Shown: positions 7,680-20,094, counted from the stretch's first letter. The stretch: DNA of 42,373 bases from an uncultured Bacteroidia bacterium (GCA_937936615.1 CALDDN010000049.1:1-42373), one strand, 5' to 3'. Translations and numbers: made by a program. The notes: generated from the sequence alone by a model not told the origin.

Positions 7680-9176
7680 TCAATACTGATGGTAGAGGCT
7701 TTCTTTGATATAGGGATGATTCTTGGGAACGATGGCGGCTTTGCCAAGGAATGCCGCGGTAACAAGCATGAAAAGGCCGAAAAAGAGAATGTGCAGACCC
7801 AGTTCCATGACACCGTAGCTGCCAAACTCCTGCAGGGTACCGGGCATGACGGCCAGAAACACATCCAGACCGTGGCCAAAAATGATGACAAAAGCTACGA
7901 AAGCCATCGTTGGCGTGTGGCGCATGTTGCCGCGGCTCAGCAGGATGAAGAACGGCAACACGAAGTTGATGATGACCAGCGCGAAGAATGTAACGGGGTA
8001 CTCGTTCAGCCGCTTGTAGAAGTAAAAGCCTTCTTCGGGGATGTTGGCGTACCAGATCAGCAGGAACTCACTGAACCAGATGTAAGTCCAGAAGATGCTG
8101 AATGCGAACATATACTTGCCCAGGTCGTGGAAATGGGATGCGTTGACATAAGGCAGGTAGCCGCGGTTCTTGAGATAGAGGGTAAAAAGATAGAGCACGG
8201 CGATGCACGTTACGAGGCAGGTCGAGAACATGCGCACCGAGAACATGGTGCTGAACCAGTGGGCCTCTACCGACATGATCCAGTCCCACGAAGCGACCGA
8301 GAACGTAATCCCAAATACGATGATGAATCCACCCGAGAGGTACATCCGCTTGTTGAAGCCAGCGATACCGCCCTCGAGGTCTTCTTTGCGTGAGCTGTTG
8401 CGCAGCAGGATGAAGAACAGCATCCAGACAACGACAAACAGCAGGTTGCGGATCAGGAAAAAGGGCGTGTTGAGGTAGGGGGCCTTGCCTTGGAGCAGCG
8501 GATCGTTGGCTACGGTTGCCGCATCGGTCCAATGGTAGAGGTGATGGCTGCCCGCCAGAAACGTCAGAAAGAGGATGCCGGCCCCGATGGGGATGAAATG
8601 GGCCATCGCTTCGAGGATGCGCTGCAACTGCACATACCAGCCGGCATTGGCAGCGTAGTTGAGAGCGATGAAAAAGACGCTGAGCACACCTACGCCCATG
8701 AACAGGAAGCCAAAAATCAGCAGATTGGAATAGAGCCGCGTCAGCCAGAAGGGTTCGTGGATGTGCGGGCCGGCATGGTGGGCGTCCGCATGGGCCGCGT
8801 CGTGGTGCGAATCGGCCGCATGGCTTCCGTGGGCTTCGGCCGCATGGGAATCGCTGCTGTGGGCGGCATCGGGTTGGGCGGCACCAGCTGGCTGCTCGGC
8901 TGCGGCATCAGGCGATTGAGCATCGGGTGCCTCGGTGTTCTGGGTGAGGACGAAAGGCGAGGCAGGTGTCTGCACCACCGACGAGTGGCCGTGATCGCCG
9001 CCGTGGCCGTTGCTGTGGTGCTTGCCTTCGTTGGATATGGCAATGATCAGTCCGACGACAAAGAGCAGCAGACCCAGACCTATGAACGTAAAGACCCAGC
9101 GTCGCGCACCGCTGTCGAACTCGAAGCGTTTTTCGAGGTCGGCGGGGTTGATTTCAGGATAATGTCCGTGACTCAT
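7680..9176 (-). CDS. actF: Alternative complex III subunit ActF (NrfD-like quinol-site membrane subunit)
   Basis: Membrane subunit of alternative complex III, the quinol oxidoreductase that replaces cytochrome bc1 in many Bacteroidota. The protein has 498 residues and about ten helices of the NrfD/PsrC type, paralogous to ActC. The first helix (about 27-47) is followed by a hydrophilic insert of roughly 90 residues (about 51-140) that is rich in Ala, His, Asp and Gln, with about 16 histidines in 53-140. It ends at HIHEPFW, where the normal fold resumes. This makes the protein longer than typical ActF, and the insert lies outside the conserved core. It is the last gene of the operon: actE lies 24 bases upstream and a terminator follows directly. 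Identity from operon order and fold is firm; the role of the insert is unknown. Confidence 0.93.
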   Translation of the reverse strand: MSHGHYPEINPADLEKRFEFDSGARRWVFTFIGLGLLLFVVGLIIAISNEGKHHSNGHGGDHGHSSVVQTPASPFVLTQNTEAPDAQSPDAAAEQPAGAAQPDAAHSSDSHAAEAHGSHAADSHHDAAHADAHHAGPHIHEPFWLTRLYSNLLIFGFLFMGVGVLSVFFIALNYAANAGWYVQLQRILEAMAHFIPIGAGILFLTFLAGSHHLYHWTDAATVANDPLLQGKAPYLNTPFFLIRNLLFVVVWMLFFILLRNSSRKEDLEGGIAGFNKRMYLSGGFIIVFGITFSVASWDWIMSVEAHWFSTMFSVRMFSTCLVTCIAVLYLFTLYLKNRGYLPYVNASHFHDLGKYMFAFSIFWTYIWFSEFLLIWYANIPEEGFYFYKRLNEYPVTFFALVIINFVLPFFILLSRGNMRHTPTMAFVAFVIIFGHGLDVFLAVMPGTLQEFGSYGVMELGLHILFFGLFMLVTAAFLGKAAIVPKNHPYIKESLYHQY

Positions 9177-9200
9177 GATTCGGTTTCGGTTGGCAGGACG

Positions 9201-9884
9201 TTAGTTTTGGGCCATGTTTCGAGTGGCAGAGGAGGGTGCCTGCGCCTGCTTGCCGGCCGTGGTATCGGCAGGTACGGCTTGGGCGGGCGCATCGATGAAT
9301 TTAAGGTCTTCGCCGCGCTGCTTGCGTACGTAATAGACAATTTTCCAGATGTCCTCGGGGGCAATCTGCGAGCCGTGGGCCCCCATCGTACCCTTTCCAT
9401 GGAAGATGGAGAAGAAGATCTGCCCTTCTTTCAGGTTTTTGACGCGGTCGCTGTCGTAGGCTGGTGGTACGGCGGGGTAGCTGTCTTTTTTGGGTACGGG
9501 GCCATCACCTTTACCCTCTTTGCCGTGGCAGTGCGAGCAGTAAACGGTATAGAGCCGCTTGCCTTCGTCAAAATTGGCTTGTGTCAGCGGCACCGGATTG
9601 CGCAGCTCGTTGCCCGCGCGGTCGTATTCTTCCTGGGTGTTTTCGTAGGGGAAATAATAGGCCAGTTTCCCACGGGCCACCGTTCCGGCTACCGGTTCGC
9701 GGGCGTTCTTTTTGTCGGGGAAAAAGTTGTTGTAATCGGTCTGGGAATAAGGTTCCAAGGGAACCGAGTGGTACATCTGGGGGGCATACTCGATGCCCGT
9801 GCTTTCGGGCGAGCGGCTGCACGCCGTGCTCAGCAGCATAGCCGCCAGCAGCATATGGATCAGGTTTCGTTTCATGGCGTGCAT
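9201..9884 (-). CDS. actE: Alternative complex III subunit ActE (monoheme cytochrome c lipoprotein)
   Basis: Periplasmic monoheme cytochrome c anchored by lipid, thought to pass electrons from the ActA hemes to the terminal acceptor. A signal peptide with the lipobox LSTAC places the lipidated cysteine at residue 22. The single heme site CSHCH is at 116-120, and a likely distal methionine lies in GTMGAHG (Met167). The C-terminal tail of about 35 residues is rich in Ala and Gln and looks disordered. The start could be the ATG at 9884 or a second Met three codons later (9875), and both give a good signal peptide. It follows actD with only two bases between the genes, consistent with one polycistronic mRNA. 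Confidence 0.93.
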   Translation of the reverse strand: MHAMKRNLIHMLLAAMLLSTACSRSPESTGIEYAPQMYHSVPLEPYSQTDYNNFFPDKKNAREPVAGTVARGKLAYYFPYENTQEEYDRAGNELRNPVPLTQANFDEGKRLYTVYCSHCHGKEGKGDGPVPKKDSYPAVPPAYDSDRVKNLKEGQIFFSIFHGKGTMGAHGSQIAPEDIWKIVYYVRKQRGEDLKFIDAPAQAVPADTTAGKQAQAPSSATRNMAQN

Positions 9885-9886
9885 GC

Positions 9887-10444
9887 TTAGATATTATACC
9901 ATTTACCAACGAGCATTTGCTCGCGTGTTTCGACGGCTCCTGTTTCTTTGTAAGCAGCAAACACCTCGCTGTTGTAGGATTCGACCTCGTCTTGGGCTTC
10001 GATGATCATAACGAAGCGGTCGTCGGTCTGGCGCGGATCCACCACTTCGGGTTTGATGGCCGGTGAAAGCCGGTTTACAAACAGATACGTACCCACCATA
10101 CCTAGCGAACCGATCAGTACGGTCAGCTCAAAAGTAATGGGGATGAAGTTGGGGAAAGGAAAATGGGGCTTGCCCCCGACGTTTACCCGCCAGTCGAAGG
10201 TGTACATGTAGGTCATCATGACCAGAGCAATGGTGCAGCCCAGGGCACCGAATACGAAGGCCACGTCGGGCAGGCGCGAATCGCGGTAGCCCAGGGCATG
10301 TTCCAGTCCGTGGACCGGAAAAGGCGTAAAAACGTCTTTGATCTCGTAGCCGCGGCCCCGAATTTTTTCGACGGCATGCAGCAGTTTTTCGTCGTCGTCG
10401 TAGATACCGACGAGGTATTTGGTTTTTTCTTCTTTCTTGCTCAT
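9887..10444 (-). CDS. actD: Alternative complex III subunit ActD (DUF3341)
   Basis: Small membrane subunit of 185 residues. The N-terminal cytosolic domain begins KYLVGIYDDDEKLLHAVEKI (residues 9-28), the typical DUF3341 opening. Two membrane helices follow (about 74-97 and 117-144), with a short periplasmic loop between them. DUF3341 proteins occur as ActD in alternative complex III, where the subunit packs against ActC; it carries no cofactor. The gene sits 23 bases after actC and 2 bases before actE. No oddities seen. Confidence 0.93.
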   Translation of the reverse strand: MSKKEEKTKYLVGIYDDDEKLLHAVEKIRGRGYEIKDVFTPFPVHGLEHALGYRDSRLPDVAFVFGALGCTIALVMMTYMYTFDWRVNVGGKPHFPFPNFIPITFELTVLIGSLGMVGTYLFVNRLSPAIKPEVVDPRQTDDRFVMIIEAQDEVESYNSEVFAAYKETGAVETREQMLVGKWYNI

Positions 10445-10467
10445 ATCCTGCGGTCAGTTAAGTCCAC

Positions 10468-11943
<1,476 letters not shown>

Positions 11944-11985
11944 GGCAATCTACTATAGGGGAATTGGTGAGGGTTCGTACTCGAT

Positions 11986-15054
<3,069 letters not shown>

Positions 15055-15127
15055 GGGATGGAATTGAATTTTCAGGATTCAACAGGATTGTTACGCTCCA
15101 AAGTTAGGGTTTTATCGACCTGAGCAA

Positions 15128-16348
15128 TCAGTAGTGGCAGCGGGCGCATTCGAGGCCACCGAGTTTTTCGACCGTTACCTTGTCGAGCTTACCCGACTCC
15201 ATGTCGGCATGGAGCTGCGCATAAGTCGCCTGATAGTACTCGCTCTTGTTGAGGTCGACTTCTTTCTGGCGGTGGCAGTTGATGCACCAGCCCATCGAAA
15301 GACGCGAATGCTGGTACATGTCTTCCATTTCCTCGACGGGGCCGTGGCACTCCTGACATTCGAGGCCTGCGACTTTGACGTGCTGGGCGTGGTTGAAATA
15401 CACGAAGTCAGGCAGGTTATGGATGCGCACCCATTCGATGGGCTTGCCGCTCTCGTAGGCCTCGCGAATCTTGGCAATTTCGGCCTTGCCGTACTTGGGG
15501 CCTTCTTCCACCAGGTTGTGGCAATTCATGCAGATATTGACCGAGGGGAAGGTAGCCGACTTGCCTTTCTCAACACCTACGTGGCAGTACTTGCAGTCGA
15601 TCTGCAGCTCGCCCGCGTGGAGCTTGTGCGAATAGGCAATCGGCTGGACGGGCGTGTAGCCTTGGTGCAGGCCCACACTCCAGACAAAATCGTAGGCCGC
15701 ATTTGCACCACCCACCACCAGCAGCAGCACGACCACCGTCGCCACAAAGCGGTTGGTCAGGAAAGCACGGATCGAGCTGCGGAAGCCATCGAAGTTGAGG
15801 GGTATGCCCTGCTCGCGGGCGCGGATGGCATGGGCAATGACCGCGATGGCAAAGATGATGAAAACACAGGCCAGCAGCAGAATGCCCACCAGCAGCGCAA
15901 ACGACGAATAAATCGTCGCATCGGGGATGCTGGCCCCCACGCCATCGCCCGGCGCGGCAGCCGGTGCGGCAGCTGCGGGGGGCGGCGCATCTTTGAGGTA
16001 CGTCAGAATGGCACCGATCTGGTCGTCGTTCAAGGCCTGGGCCGGCATCAGCGTTTTGTTGTACTCGTTGTAGAGTGCGGTAGCATAGGCCGATTTGGGC
16101 CGGCCAGCCTTCATGTAGGCCTGCGAATTCTTGATGAACGCAGTCAGCTCGCCCAGCTCGCCGTCCCAGCGGTCGACCACGCCACGCAGGGCCGGCCCGG
16201 TGAGCTTACGGTCGAGGTTGTGGCACGAGGCACAGTTAGCGTTAAAGAGCACTTCGCCGTCGCCTTGGGCCGAGGCACGGGGGGGCGCAACAAAAGCCAG
16301 CAGCAGGAGGATCGCTGGAAACATCCAGCGTAAAGCCAGCGATTTCAT
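15128..16348 (-). CDS. actA: Alternative complex III subunit ActA with an extra N-terminal cytochrome c domain
   Basis: Multiheme cytochrome c of 406 residues, first gene of the operon. The start at 16348 gives a clear signal peptide (MKSLALRWMFPAILLLLAFV, cleavage near ASA at 27). The frame remains open upstream, so ATG at 16375 is also possible. The N-terminal domain carries one heme site, CASCH (39-43), and resembles a cytochrome c with its axial Met near MPAQ (101). A Pro/Ala linker and two membrane helices (about 146-172 and 201-223) follow. Then come five more heme sites: CKYCH 252, CMNCH 273, CQECH 331, CINCH 355 and CARCH 401. The last five match classic pentaheme ActA, which moves electrons out of ActB. 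The sixth heme is added by fusion. Confidence 0.93.
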   Translation of the reverse strand: MKSLALRWMFPAILLLLAFVAPPRASAQGDGEVLFNANCASCHNLDRKLTGPALRGVVDRWDGELGELTAFIKNSQAYMKAGRPKSAYATALYNEYNKTLMPAQALNDDQIGAILTYLKDAPPPAAAAPAAAPGDGVGASIPDATIYSSFALLVGILLLACVFIIFAIAVIAHAIRAREQGIPLNFDGFRSSIRAFLTNRFVATVVVLLLVVGGANAAYDFVWSVGLHQGYTPVQPIAYSHKLHAGELQIDCKYCHVGVEKGKSATFPSVNICMNCHNLVEEGPKYGKAEIAKIREAYESGKPIEWVRIHNLPDFVYFNHAQHVKVAGLECQECHGPVEEMEDMYQHSRLSMGWCINCHRQKEVDLNKSEYYQATYAQLHADMESGKLDKVTVEKLGGLECARCHY

Positions 16349-16453
16349 AGGATTGAGGTAATATAGAGGGTTCATTGCAGGCAATTGATCAGGCATTGGT
16401 TCAAAGCGCGGGATCGAGGAAATTCCTCTAATGACGCCCTTTGCAAATGCTAC

Positions 16454-16484
16454 GCAATTTATAAGCACAACTGCTTTCCGCCAA
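16454..16484 (-). promoter_or_regulatory. Candidate promoter of the act operon
   Basis: On the minus strand a TTG (16484-16482) is followed after 20 bases by TAAATTGC (16461-16454). This is the Bacteroidota -33/-7 spacing with a TTGC ending instead of TTTG. It lies about 105 bases upstream of the chosen actA start. Confidence 0.4.
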
Positions 16485-16580
16485 GAAATATCTTTCAATT
16501 TCTTTTGAAAACAATCAATTTAGATTTATTCTAAAATAAAAAGCCTGAAAACAATCCTTACTGCCTAATCATTCATTCAG

Positions 16581-16588
16581 TATCTTTG
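16581..16588 (+). promoter_or_regulatory. -7 box of the cupin gene
   Basis: TATCTTTG is a full match to TAnnTTTG, 100 bases before the ATG at 16689. The upstream -33 element is poor (TTA near 16558). Confidence 0.45.
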
Positions 16589-16688
16589 CAAAAATCGAAT
16601 AACACAGTACGTATTCGGGCCCAAACCCAGTCGACCACCGCTGCCTGCTTCAGTTCCGGAACCTGATCGAGAAAGAAAAAGCAACCCC

Positions 16689-17189
16689 ATGTTCCTGCTT
16701 GTGTCGCCTGAAGAAGGCAGCCAGTCAAGCGACTGGGCAGCGGTCGAGGAGGCGACCGAAGGGCGCAGCATCTGCCTGGGCCTCTTCGACCCCCAGCAGC
16801 TGACCGATCGACCCCGCACCCCGCCCCTGCCCCACCTGACCCAGTTCGGAGCTTTCCCCCACCGCAGCTGGTGGCACTTCCCCCACGAAGACCTGCGCAA
16901 GCGCAACAGCTACGAACACGTCCACACCGAAGCCGAAACCCTCTTCTGCACCGAGGGCCATTTTCTGCTCTTCCTCAACGACAGCGAAATCCGTCCCCCG
17001 CTGGTACTGCGCATCGGCCCGGGTTGCTGGTATCAGGTACCCAAGCGCACCAAGCACTGGCTGGCCATTGACCCGACAGCCTCGATCACGGTCATGACCC
17101 TCTATTCCGACCCCACCGGCTGGATGCCCTATTTCACCCAATCGGGCGTCGAACTGCAGTACGAGAGCCTCTCGAGCTGGCTCAACTGA
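16689..17189 (+). CDS. Acireductone dioxygenase-like cupin
   Basis: A 166-residue single-domain cupin. The pattern HVHTEAE (His77, His79, Glu83) with a later His123 in RTKHW reproduces the HxHxxxE...H metal site of acireductone dioxygenase (ARD). The closing segment MTLYSDPTGWMPYF resembles the ARD C-terminal block. The length is also close to ARD (about 180). ARD oxidises the acireductone of the methionine salvage cycle, giving the methionine keto acid with Fe or an off-pathway product with Ni. I infer that activity from the metal site and tail only; other mtn genes are not in this window, so a different cupin role remains possible. It has its own promoter-like box and is convergent with the next gene. 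Confidence 0.65.
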   Translation: MFLLVSPEEGSQSSDWAAVEEATEGRSICLGLFDPQQLTDRPRTPPLPHLTQFGAFPHRSWWHFPHEDLRKRNSYEHVHTEAETLFCTEGHFLLFLNDSEIRPPLVLRIGPGCWYQVPKRTKHWLAIDPTASITVMTLYSDPTGWMPYFTQSGVELQYESLSSWLN

Positions 17190-17290
17190 GTACCCGCCCA
17201 TCCCAGCCGGCACCCGGGAGCGTAGCACCCACGCCCCGCATCCCGATCGGGCACCCCGAAAAACAGGCAGCCCGCCCCACAGATGCCGCA

Positions 17291-17866
17291 TCACCCAAGC
17301 GCAGGCGGGTACCACCGGCCAGCTGCCAGCTGCACCCTGGAGAGTGAAAGCTGGCGCACGCGCCACGTCCAGCCCAGCTGCCGCAGCAGAGCCTGCCGGA
17401 CATCAGCCTCAAAACTCTCATCGACCAGCAGATCGATGACCCGCAGACCCGATCCCCCCCGCCACCGCGTCAGCTCCACCACCGGCCAGCCGTAAGCTTC
17501 CACCTCGAAAGGGTTGGCGCGGTAGCCGTAGTACAGGTGATTGAGCCCATAACGGACATAAAAACCCAGCATGCCGTAGCGAACCTGCTGCTGGCGGTGG
17601 GTCTGTTCGTGCACCACCAGAGTCAGCCAGTCGGTCAGCGAGTAGGCCTCCACCCGCTGGGGCACGTAATACACCCGTCGTCCCAGGGTAATGGCTACCA
17701 GACCATGCCGTACCAGCCAGCGGCTCAGAGGCCCACGCGAAGCCAGAGGCAGCCAGCGGGTACGGGCCAGGCTGCGGCGGTCGAAACCGAAAGCCGCCCC
17801 CAGCAAAACCCGGGCAGACGCTTGAAGCCGCCCCTCTTCGTCGATGAGACACGCCGGTGGAATCAC
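17291..17866 (-). CDS. Putative zinc metallopeptidase-like protein (HExxH, DUF4157-like)
   Basis: A 191-residue protein without signal peptide or membrane helix. The centre carries VVHEQTHRQQ (His86, Glu87, His90) followed by YRANPFEVEAYG (Glu121/Glu123). That is the HExxH...E arrangement of small zinc-peptidase-like domains such as DUF4157, in which the downstream Glu of the 'NPxExEA' block is the third ligand. Whether it cleaves anything is unknown; many such domains are uncharacterised. The C-terminal 60 residues show no known motif. A TATATTTG box lies 79 bases upstream of the ATG. It is convergent with the cupin gene and divergent from the DUF2805 gene. Confidence 0.65.
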   Translation of the reverse strand: MIPPACLIDEEGRLQASARVLLGAAFGFDRRSLARTRWLPLASRGPLSRWLVRHGLVAITLGRRVYYVPQRVEAYSLTDWLTLVVHEQTHRQQQVRYGMLGFYVRYGLNHLYYGYRANPFEVEAYGWPVVELTRWRGGSGLRVIDLLVDESFEADVRQALLRQLGWTWRVRQLSLSRVQLAAGRWYPPALG

Positions 17867-17944
17867 ACCCCAAAGCTACGGCCCACAACCGAATACGCAG
17901 AAATATTGCCTCGGGCACCCTTTGCATCGAAGGGCCGTTGCCGT

Positions 17945-17952
17945 CAAATATA
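17945..17952 (-). promoter_or_regulatory. -7 box of the HExxH protein gene
   Basis: On the minus strand the sequence reads TATATTTG, a full match to TAnnTTTG, 79 bases upstream of the ATG at 17866. The -33 position is a T tract without a clean TTG. Confidence 0.45.
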
Positions 17953-17980
17953 AGATGAAGAAAAAAACACCCTCCCCCCC

Positions 17981-18259
17981 ATGGAACTGCCCCGCCTGAG
18001 CACCACCGAAATCGACCGCATCATCGAAATGGCCTGGGAAGACCGCACACCCTTCGAGGCCATCAAGGCCCAGTTTGGCCTGAGCGAGGCCCAGGTCATT
18101 GCGCTCATGCGTCGCGAGCTTAAGCCCGCCAGCTGGCGGCGGTGGCGTGCCCGCGTGCAGGGCCGCCTCACCAAACACGCAGCCCGCCGGTCTGCCGAGG
18201 GCCTCTGGCCCTTCCGGTGCACGCGGCAAAAACCCATTTCGGGCAACCGCATCACCTGA
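17981..18259 (+). CDS. TIGR03643/DUF2805 family protein
   Basis: A basic protein of 92 residues. Residues 5-60 match the DUF2805/TIGR03643 pattern: EIDRIIEMAWEDRTPFEAI, GLSEAQVIALMRRELKP and WRRWRARVQGRLTKH. The first half looks like a helix-turn-helix (residues 10-45), so DNA or RNA binding is plausible, but the family has no established function. The last 25 residues are not conserved-looking. It begins 36 bases downstream of the divergent promoter of the HExxH gene and is followed by the MATE gene on the same strand after about 100 bases. Confidence 0.8.
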   Translation: MELPRLSTTEIDRIIEMAWEDRTPFEAIKAQFGLSEAQVIALMRRELKPASWRRWRARVQGRLTKHAARRSAEGLWPFRCTRQKPISGNRIT

Positions 18260-18274
18260 AGAAGCCATCCGCCA

Positions 18275-18306
18275 TTTGGGAAGCTTGGGCCTTTGGGCCA
18301 ACTTTG
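18275..18306 (+). promoter_or_regulatory. Possible promoter of the MATE gene
   Basis: TTTG at 18275-18278 is followed after 20 bases by CAACTTTG (18299-18306), one mismatch to TAnnTTTG, 52 bases before the MATE ATG. The same stretch can be read as a terminator of the gene before (see 18285-18316), so only one of the two readings may hold. Confidence 0.35.
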
Positions 18307-18316
18307 AAGTTTTTTT
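18285..18316 (+). terminator. Possible terminator of the DUF2805 gene
   Basis: TTGGGCC and GGGCCAA (18285-18301) can pair with one mismatch. AACTTTGAAGTT follows and then a run of seven T (18310-18316). The stem is imperfect and the T run is slightly distant. Confidence 0.3.
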
Positions 18317-18358
18317 GCCCGACCGGCCCAGCCCTAAGCCGGCACCCCCCTTCTTCAG

Positions 18359-19735
18359 ATGATCCGCCCGCCACTTTCCACCTGGACCCTGCGCATAGGC
18401 CGCAGCCTGCGCTGGCGCAGCACCAGCCAGCAGGCCTTTGCCCTGGCGTGGCCCATTGTGCTGGCCAGCATCGGCGAAAACATCATCAGCCTGCTCGATA
18501 CCGCTTTCATGGGGCGGGTCGGCGTCGTGGAACTGGGGGCCGTGGGACTGGCCACGATCTGGTATTTCATGCTGCTGATCGTGAGCATGGGACTGGGGGC
18601 GGGCCTGCAGATTCTGGTAGCCCGCCGCCTGGGCGAGGGGCAGCCGCAGGCCGTAGGCCGCAGCTTCGATCAGGGGCTGCTGGTAGGTCTGGCAGTAGCC
18701 GGCCTGCTCTACGGCGTACAGTGGGGCTTGGGGGCCCAGCTCTACCGCCTGTTCTGCGAGTCGGACGCTGTCTATGCTGCCAGCCTGACCTACCTCGACT
18801 GGCGGTCGTGGGACATCTTTTTTGCGGTGCAGATTTTCCTGCTGCGCGGCTTCTACAACGGCATCGGCGAAAACCGGATCGTGGTCTGGAGCACGGCCCT
18901 GATGGCGGCCCTCAACGCGCTGCTCAACTACGTACTGGTATTCGGAGCATGGGGCGCACCGGCACTGGGCATTGCGGGGGTGGCCATAGCCTCGGGGGTG
19001 GCCCACGTAACAGCCTGGGCAGTACTCTGGATCAACCTGTTTGCCCGGCGGCTGCCCACCCGCTTCGGACTGCTGCGCACCTTCCGGCCCGACTGGGCAA
19101 CGGCCCGCAGCCTGCTGCAGCTCTCGGCACCGCTCATCCTGCAGTACGTCATTTCGATGGTGGCTTTTTTCTTCTTCATGGGCCTGATCGAAAAACGGGG
19201 CGAAACTGCCCTGGCCGTTTCCAACCTCATGAAATCGGTCTACCTTACGTTCATGATTCCCTCCTGGGGGCTGAGTTCGGCGGTGGGTACGCTCGTGAGC
19301 CGGCGCATCGGCGAAGGACACGCCAACGCCGTACTACCGCTGATGTGGCACGTGGCACGACTCAACCTGCTGCTGGCCCTCGTGCTCTCGACCCCGCTGG
19401 TGGTGGTGCCGCAGGCGGTACTCTTTCTCTTTACCGACGATGCGGCAGTAGTCGAGGCAGCCCTGCCGCTGGTAGTGGTGGTCGTGCCAGCACTCTGGGT
19501 CTACGCCCTGAGCAACATCCTGCTGGGTGCGCTCATCGGCACGGGAGCCTCGCGCTGGTCGATGGCTACGGAGCTGCTCAATGCAGCCCTCTACATCGGA
19601 TTTCTGGTCATTGCCGCCGCGCTGGGGGGCAGCCTGCAGGTGCTCTGGATGTGCGAATGGATTTACGTTCTGGTCATTGGCCTGCTGCCCGGCTGGCTGC
19701 TCCACAGCGGACGATGGCGAGGCATAGTCGTCTGA
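18359..19735 (+). CDS. MATE family efflux transporter
   Basis: A 458-residue inner-membrane exporter with twelve hydrophobic segments in two similar halves, the MATE fold. The first conserved block, ALAWPIVLASIGENIISLLDTAFMG (start near residue 28), and GAGLQILVARRLGEG (about 81-95) match the family, and the second-half SRRIGEGHANAV (near 311-322) mirrors the latter. These proteins extrude cationic drugs, dyes or metabolites in exchange for Na+ or H+. The substrate cannot be deduced. The ATG at 18359 gives a short basic N terminus, usual for the family. It seems independently transcribed. Confidence 0.9.
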   Translation: MIRPPLSTWTLRIGRSLRWRSTSQQAFALAWPIVLASIGENIISLLDTAFMGRVGVVELGAVGLATIWYFMLLIVSMGLGAGLQILVARRLGEGQPQAVGRSFDQGLLVGLAVAGLLYGVQWGLGAQLYRLFCESDAVYAASLTYLDWRSWDIFFAVQIFLLRGFYNGIGENRIVVWSTALMAALNALLNYVLVFGAWGAPALGIAGVAIASGVAHVTAWAVLWINLFARRLPTRFGLLRTFRPDWATARSLLQLSAPLILQYVISMVAFFFFMGLIEKRGETALAVSNLMKSVYLTFMIPSWGLSSAVGTLVSRRIGEGHANAVLPLMWHVARLNLLLALVLSTPLVVVPQAVLFLFTDDAAVVEAALPLVVVVVPALWVYALSNILLGALIGTGASRWSMATELLNAALYIGFLVIAAALGGSLQVLWMCEWIYVLVIGLLPGWLLHSGRWRGIVV

Positions 19736-19809
19736 AGGCATCGGCCGCACGCCCCGCTCCCGAAGAAAAAGGAGCACGCCCCCATCCCGTTCATTTTTAT
19801 CTTAATTTT

Positions 19810-19817
19810 TAGATTTG
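19810..19817 (+). promoter_or_regulatory. Possible -7 box upstream of the glycosyltransferase pair
   Basis: TAGATTTG matches TAnnTTTG, but the surrounding AT-rich island makes chance matches likely, and it is about 280 bases from the first gene. Confidence 0.25.
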
Positions 19818-19845
19818 AATTATAAAATTAAAAAATTTTATAATT
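19818..19845. repeat. AT-only inverted repeat
   Basis: AATTATAAAATT (19818-19829) and AATTTTATAATT (19834-19845) are perfect reverse complements around four A. It could act as a weak terminator after the MATE gene, or be a by-product of the AT-rich composition. Confidence 0.6.
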
Positions 19846-20094
19846 TTTAATTTTGGTAAATAAATTTTTAGTTTAATTAAAAAACAAAAACCAGAGCCAG
19901 GTCAAAGCCGGTTTGGAGCCGCGCATAGCTCGAGGTTCGCTGTCGATCGCCGTCAGCAGAGGAAGGCTGAAAAGCCGCTGACTTGCCGTGCTCGGCCCGT
20001 TTCAATCCGGCAGAAAAACCGCCACAGTGCCCGACTGGCACCGCACCAGCGGTTGCAGGTTCCAGCCGCATTTCGTTGGTTCGCACCGCTGCCC

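Larger units (their letters stand above)
16349..16688. other. Divergent intergenic region between actA and the cupin gene
   Basis: About 340 bases, AT-rich in 16480-16600. It holds the candidate act promoter on the minus strand (16454-16484) and a TAnnTTTG box for the cupin gene on the plus strand (16581-16588). No gene or RNA is supported here. The open frame upstream of actA (16349-16498) has no signal-peptide logic and is probably non-coding. Confidence 0.6.
19736..20094. other. Intergenic region with an AT-rich island
   Basis: About 360 bases. Positions 19790-19890 are almost pure A and T, in sharp contrast to the GC-rich genes on both sides. The island holds TAGATTTG (19810-19817), TAATTTTG (19848-19855) and a 12-bp inverted repeat (19818-19845). 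From 19890 to 20094 the sequence is ordinary GC-rich and no convincing gene was found, although a TTG start at 20053 would extend the next gene a little. Confidence 0.6.

Noticed and set aside
8490-9890. A 466-codon plus-strand frame antisense to actF and actE.
   Set aside because: Covers the His-rich insert and low-complexity parts of actF; no protein features of its own.
16349-16498. A 50-codon N-terminal extension of actA.
   Set aside because: It would put the signal peptide in the middle of the chain, and it overlaps the probable promoter; the ATG at 16348 is a better start.
17876-19321. A 481-codon minus-strand frame over the DUF2805 and MATE genes.
   Set aside because: Gln/Gly/Ala-rich shadow product; both plus-strand genes have clear family motifs.
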